From positions 186,001 through 250,000 of the forward strand of contig JADJXN010000001.1 of NCBI GenBank assembly GCA_016715815.1: DNA of 64,000 nt. Direction: 5' to 3'. The notes below the pieces were generated by a model. The model was not told the origin of the DNA and made no database searches. It saw nothing but the letters and a program-made list of their open reading frames with translations. How positions within the stretch are numbered: position 1 is the stretch's first letter; each line of letters begins with the position of its first letter. Positions 60,863 through 64,000 of this stretch are shown here, in pieces. The position numbers were made by a program, and so were the translations under genes. Source of the stretch: Oligoflexia bacterium. Lineage in GTDB: Bacteria > Bdellovibrionota > Bdellovibrionia > JABDDW01.

Positions 60863-61278
60863 AAATAGGTTTGGTTGTAGCCATGTTTAACAGAGAAGTA
60901 ACAGAGCGCCTTGAAGATGGGGCAAAAAAATTCTTTGAAGAAAAAGGCTTTAAGCAATCCGATCTAATATTGTGGCAAGTACCAGGCGCTTATGAAATCC
61001 CACTGGCTTCAAAAATTTTATTCTCTCAACATAAAGTAGACGCTGTTGTGGCCCTAGGAGCTGTGATTAAAGGGGAAACAAAACACTTTGATTATGTTTG
61101 TAATGCTGTTGAAAGGGGTTGCTCACAGGTGTCACTAGAATTTGAAAAACCTGTGGGGTTTGGTGTACTTACAACAGATACTTTTGAACAAGCCTGGGCT
61201 CGCTCTTGCCTTGATAATACTAATAAAGGCAGAGAGGCCGCCGAAGCAGCCTACATGATGCTGCAAAAAGTGTTGTAA
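60859..61278 (+). CDS. ribH: 6,7-dimethyl-8-ribityllumazine synthase RibH
   Basis: The 139-residue protein starts with VVAMFNREVTERL and has WQVPGAYEIPL, ALGAVIKGETKHFDYV with the catalytic His and FGVLTTDTFEQA, all typical of lumazine synthase. It supplies lumazine to RibE. The operon order D-E-BA-H is common. The gap to the NtrY-like gene is about 33 bp with no obvious terminator. Confidence 0.96.
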   Translation: MKIGLVVAMFNREVTERLEDGAKKFFEEKGFKQSDLILWQVPGAYEIPLASKILFSQHKVDAVVALGAVIKGETKHFDYVCNAVERGCSQVSLEFEKPVGFGVLTTDTFEQAWARSCLDNTNKGREAAEAAYMMLQKVL

Positions 61279-61311
61279 AAAAAGCACACTTTGTGATTTA
61301 ACTAAGCTTAA

Positions 61312-63538
61312 GTGAAATCACAAATACAATTACCCACAGCAGAAGCCAAAAAAAGAAAGCGTGAGCGCATTGCTATTATTAGCTTAAGCGTAGCGTTTTT
61401 ACTTCTTACTTACATTGAAATAAATCTTGCAAACCTAAGCCAAAAACTTCCCTTTGTTAATAGTATTTTCTTTTTTGGTTTAGTTAATTTTAACGTGGCC
61501 CTCTTATTATTCTTAGCATTTTTAATTTTTAGAAACGTTGCTAAAATTTTTAGCGAGCGCAGCGGTGGCCCGCTGGGAAGTAGGCTTCAATCAAAACTGG
61601 TTATTGCCTTTGTGACGTTTGCCCTTGTTCCTACAGTGATTTTATTTTTAGTTTCAGTTTTTTATATCAATTCAAGCTTTGATAAGTGGTTTAGCTTAAA
61701 AATTGGAAGCGTTTTACAAGATTCTTTAGATGTTACAAATACATTTTATTCTTCAACAAAAAAGAAAAATTACCACTTTGCAAATATAATTGCTTCAAAA
61801 ATAGCAACCGCATCCCCATCACAAAAAGAAAATACAATTAAAAAGCTAAGAAAAGAATTCAGCTTAGATGTGGTTGAGTATTATCCTCGTTATTTGCAAA
61901 GCGAAGCATCACAAGTGCTAAAGAAATTGAGCTAAAAGAGGTCCCCGCTGTCACAATGGAGTTTTTGCAAAAAGGTGTAACTCAAGGGGAGGAAGCAAGC
62001 ACCATTCATTCATTTTTGGTGGCAATCTTATTCGTTGTATTGTGCCGGTTAAAGTAAAGGGTTTAAAAACCTCACGCGGTGCTCTTGTTGTAAGTACTTA
62101 TGTTCCTCTTTCTTTGGTGAGTAAAATGGATATTATTGCCAGCGCTTATGAAGACTATCGGGATGTAAACCCACTTAAGTACCCTATTAAAACCATCTAT
62201 ATGGTCATTTTAGTTTTAGTGACACTGCTGATACTTTTTGGAGCAACTTGGTTTGGTTTTCATTTGGCAAGACAACTCTCCACGCCACTTGAAATTTTAG
62301 GTAAAGCCACAGAGGCCATTGCTGATGGTGAATATAAAACGGTAGATGTCACAGCTGGGTCTTTAGAGATTGCTCAGCTTGTAGAAAGCTTTAACCGCAT
62401 GACACAAGATTTAAGCCACACAGAACAGCAGCTTAGAGCCCACAGCCAATACATTGGTATTATTTTATCAAATATTTCAGCAGGTGTAATTTCAGTAGAC
62501 CAGATGGGTAAAATTAAAACTGTTAATAAATACGCAACCCAACTTCTTCAAATAGATCCTGCAAAACTTATTGGTAAATCTTTTAGTGAAGTTTTAAGAG
62601 GTGAGCATAAAGCTCTTTTAGAGAGTTTATTTTTAAAGTTAAAACAATTTAAGACACATACTGTTCAAAAAGAAGTTCACATTACAGTCCGAGGGGAGCC
62701 ATTAATTCTACAGGCCTCGTTGTCACCGCTGCGTGATGAACTAGGAAGTGATCTGGGTTATGTTTTAGTGTTTGATGATTTAACAAAGCTCGTGCATGCC
62801 CAAAGGGCCGCAGCCTGGAGAGAGGTGGCAAGACGTATTGCACATGAAATTAAAAACCCGCTCACACCTATTCGACTTTCAGCTGAAAGGCTTCAGAAAA
62901 AATTTGAAGATCAAATCACAGATCCCGCATTTGCCTCATGCACCACAACCATTATTGAACAAGTTGACGGTTTAAAAGAACTTGTAAATGAATTCAGCTC
63001 CTTTGCCCGTATGCCACAAGCACAGCTTGTATCAGGGGATTTAAATCAAATTGTAGAGTCAGCACTTATTTTATACCAAGAAGGGCATAAAAATATTGAG
63101 TTTGAAATTACCACAGATAAAAATATGCCCATTTTTGATTTAGATAAAGAGCAAATGAAAAGGGCCATTATTAATCTTCTTGAAAACGCTGTGGCAGCAC
63201 TTTCACACCAAGAAAATACAGGGCCATCCAAAATAACTGTGTCAACCAGTTATGATAGTATTTTAAGAATAGCTAAAATTGTTATTTCAGATAACGGCCC
63301 AGGTATTGCCGCCGAGATTCGAGAAAGAATTTTTGAACCTTATTTTAGCACTAAAGATGAAGGCACAGGCCTTGGCCTGGCAATTGTTAAAAGAATTATT
63401 GATGATCATAACGGGTTTATTCGTGTGCAAAACAACTCACCCCAAGGATCCTGTTTTGTTATTGAATTACCTGCAACTTCAAGAACCGAAATTATCTCAA
63501 ACCGCGACACCAAAAAAGATGGAGAAATTATCATATGA
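61312..63538 (+). pseudogene. NtrY-like sensor histidine kinase, interrupted by two frameshifts
   Basis: From GTG 61312 the N-terminal part has three membrane helices (ERIAIISLSVAFLLLTYIEI and on) and a periplasmic loop, stopping at 61935 in a frame that should continue. A missing A in the run at 61920-61922 gives QVLKEIELKEVPAVTM. A second missing T at 62013-62017 joins that to FGGNLIRCIVPVKVKG, and the frame from 62042 holds HAMP, PAS (NISAGVISVDQMGKI), HisKA with HEIKNP, and the ATPase domain (DNGPGI; GTGLGLAIVKRI). Together the parts make one NtrY-like kinase. Both breaks are in homopolymers, so a sequencing error is likely; if real, the sensor would be broken. It overlaps the regulator gene by 4 bp. 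Confidence 0.85.
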
Positions 63539-64000
63539 AGAAAAAAGCAAACATATTGGTTGTTGATGATGAAACCAGTATTAGACAATCTTTATCTGCA
63601 ATTTTAGAAGATGAAGGCTTTGAGGTATTTACAGCCAGCAATGGACACCAGGCCATTGACATGATGGCAAAAGAAAATTTTGATTGCGTGCTTTTAGATA
63701 TATGGATGCCTCAATACGACGGCCTTGAAGTTTTAAAAGATGCTAAAAAGCGCTTTCCACTTTTAAATTTTATTATTATGTCAGGCCACGGCAACATAGA
63801 AACAGCAGTGAAGGCCACAAAGCTAGGGGCTTTTGATTTTATTGAAAAACCACTAAGTGTTGATAAAGTCATGATTGTTATTAATAACCTCTTAACTGTT
63901 TCAAAGCTCACAGAAGAAAACACCAGGCTTTTAAATAAAGTAAAAAAAGATGTCACTATTGTGGGGGAGAGTGAGGCCATTTTAAATTTAAGGCAAATGA
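63535..64000 (+). CDS. NtrX-like response regulator, 3' part cut by window edge
   Basis: About 155 residues are visible from the ATG at 63535. The receiver domain has VVDDETSIR, phosphate acceptor Asp in VLLDIWMPQYDG, MSGHGN and FIEKPLSV. The visible end (DVTIVGESEAILNLRQM) is the start of a sigma-54 AAA+ domain, as in NtrX/NtrC. It overlaps the kinase gene by ATGA, forming a NtrY/NtrX-type pair. The rest is outside the window. Confidence 0.9.
   Translation, partial: MKKKANILVVDDETSIRQSLSAILEDEGFEVFTASNGHQAIDMMAKENFDCVLLDIWMPQYDGLEVLKDAKKRFPLLNFIIMSGHGNIETAVKATKLGAFDFIEKPLSVDKVMIVINNLLTVSKLTEENTRLLNKVKKDVTIVGESEAILNLRQM

Noticed and set aside
1..64000. tRNA genes, rRNA genes, CRISPR arrays
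   Set aside because: No clover-leaf patterns, rRNA-like stretches or regularly spaced repeat-spacer units were seen; the only tandem repeat is the short 7-bp array near 46070.

Overview
This is a gene-dense, AT-rich chromosomal window. The gene set suggests a Gram-negative bacterium of the Bdellovibrio type (Bdellovibrionota): an Agl/Glt-like gliding-type envelope machine, many lipoproteins and secreted proteases, a short flagellin, sigma-54 activators, heptosyltransferase-like enzymes and a NuoB/NuoCD/E/F/G/I block. The taxonomic call is inference. No rRNA, tRNA, CRISPR array, insertion sequence or prophage was seen.

Layout. 1-2605: RNA modification genes (rsmI, cut by the window edge, and ttcA), a Nudix hydrolase and a HAD phosphatase. 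2675-5092: a phnDCE-type ABC importer. 5201-17787: an eleven-gene, same-strand, tightly packed cluster. It encodes a GYF-GYF-PilZ protein, a VWA lipoprotein, a TolQ-like and two TolR-like motor subunits, two large TPR or alpha-repeat proteins, an FHA-like/TonB-like AgmX/PglI-family protein, a beta-barrel and two small exported proteins. 17849-22815: an S9 peptidase lipoprotein, a PhoD-like phosphatase, a small hydrophilic protein and a subtilase. 23027-32169: the peripheral arm of complex I (B, CD, E, F, G, I), followed without a break by a second, degenerate B'-C'-D'-I' set and a cysteine-desulfurase-like protein that lacks its catalytic Cys. 32171-35115: lysine catabolism (aldehyde dehydrogenase and a frameshifted lysine 6-aminotransferase).

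35161-43905: envelope glycan genes (two GT9 proteins, UDP-xylose synthase, UDP-glucose dehydrogenase, a flippase-like protein, DedA, a GmhB-like phosphatase and an MsbA-like exporter) with recO among them. 43912-48445: Xer recombinase, sigma-54 activator, a terminator followed by an unusual 7-bp-period repeat, a histone-H1-like Lys/Ala-rich protein with an acidic tail, a lipoprotein, a YciB-like protein and an O6-alkylguanine transferase. 48532-50238: an exported protein whose C-terminus resembles RelE/ParE toxins. 50310-57876: flagellin with a long structured leader, alpha/beta hydrolase, ClpB, a 5'-nucleotidase-like enzyme and a barrel protein. 57945-61278: riboflavin operon ribD-ribE-ribBA-ribH. 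61312-64000: an NtrY/NtrX-like two-component system; the kinase is interrupted twice and the regulator is cut by the window edge.

At least four single-base homopolymer indels interrupt otherwise well-conserved genes: the lysine aminotransferase, the flippase C-terminus and the kinase (twice). They look more like residual sequencing errors than decay, but this cannot be settled from the sequence alone. The most interesting biology is the second degenerate Nuo-like module (28993-32169) and the Agl/Glt-type machine with a likely c-di-GMP-binding protein at its head.
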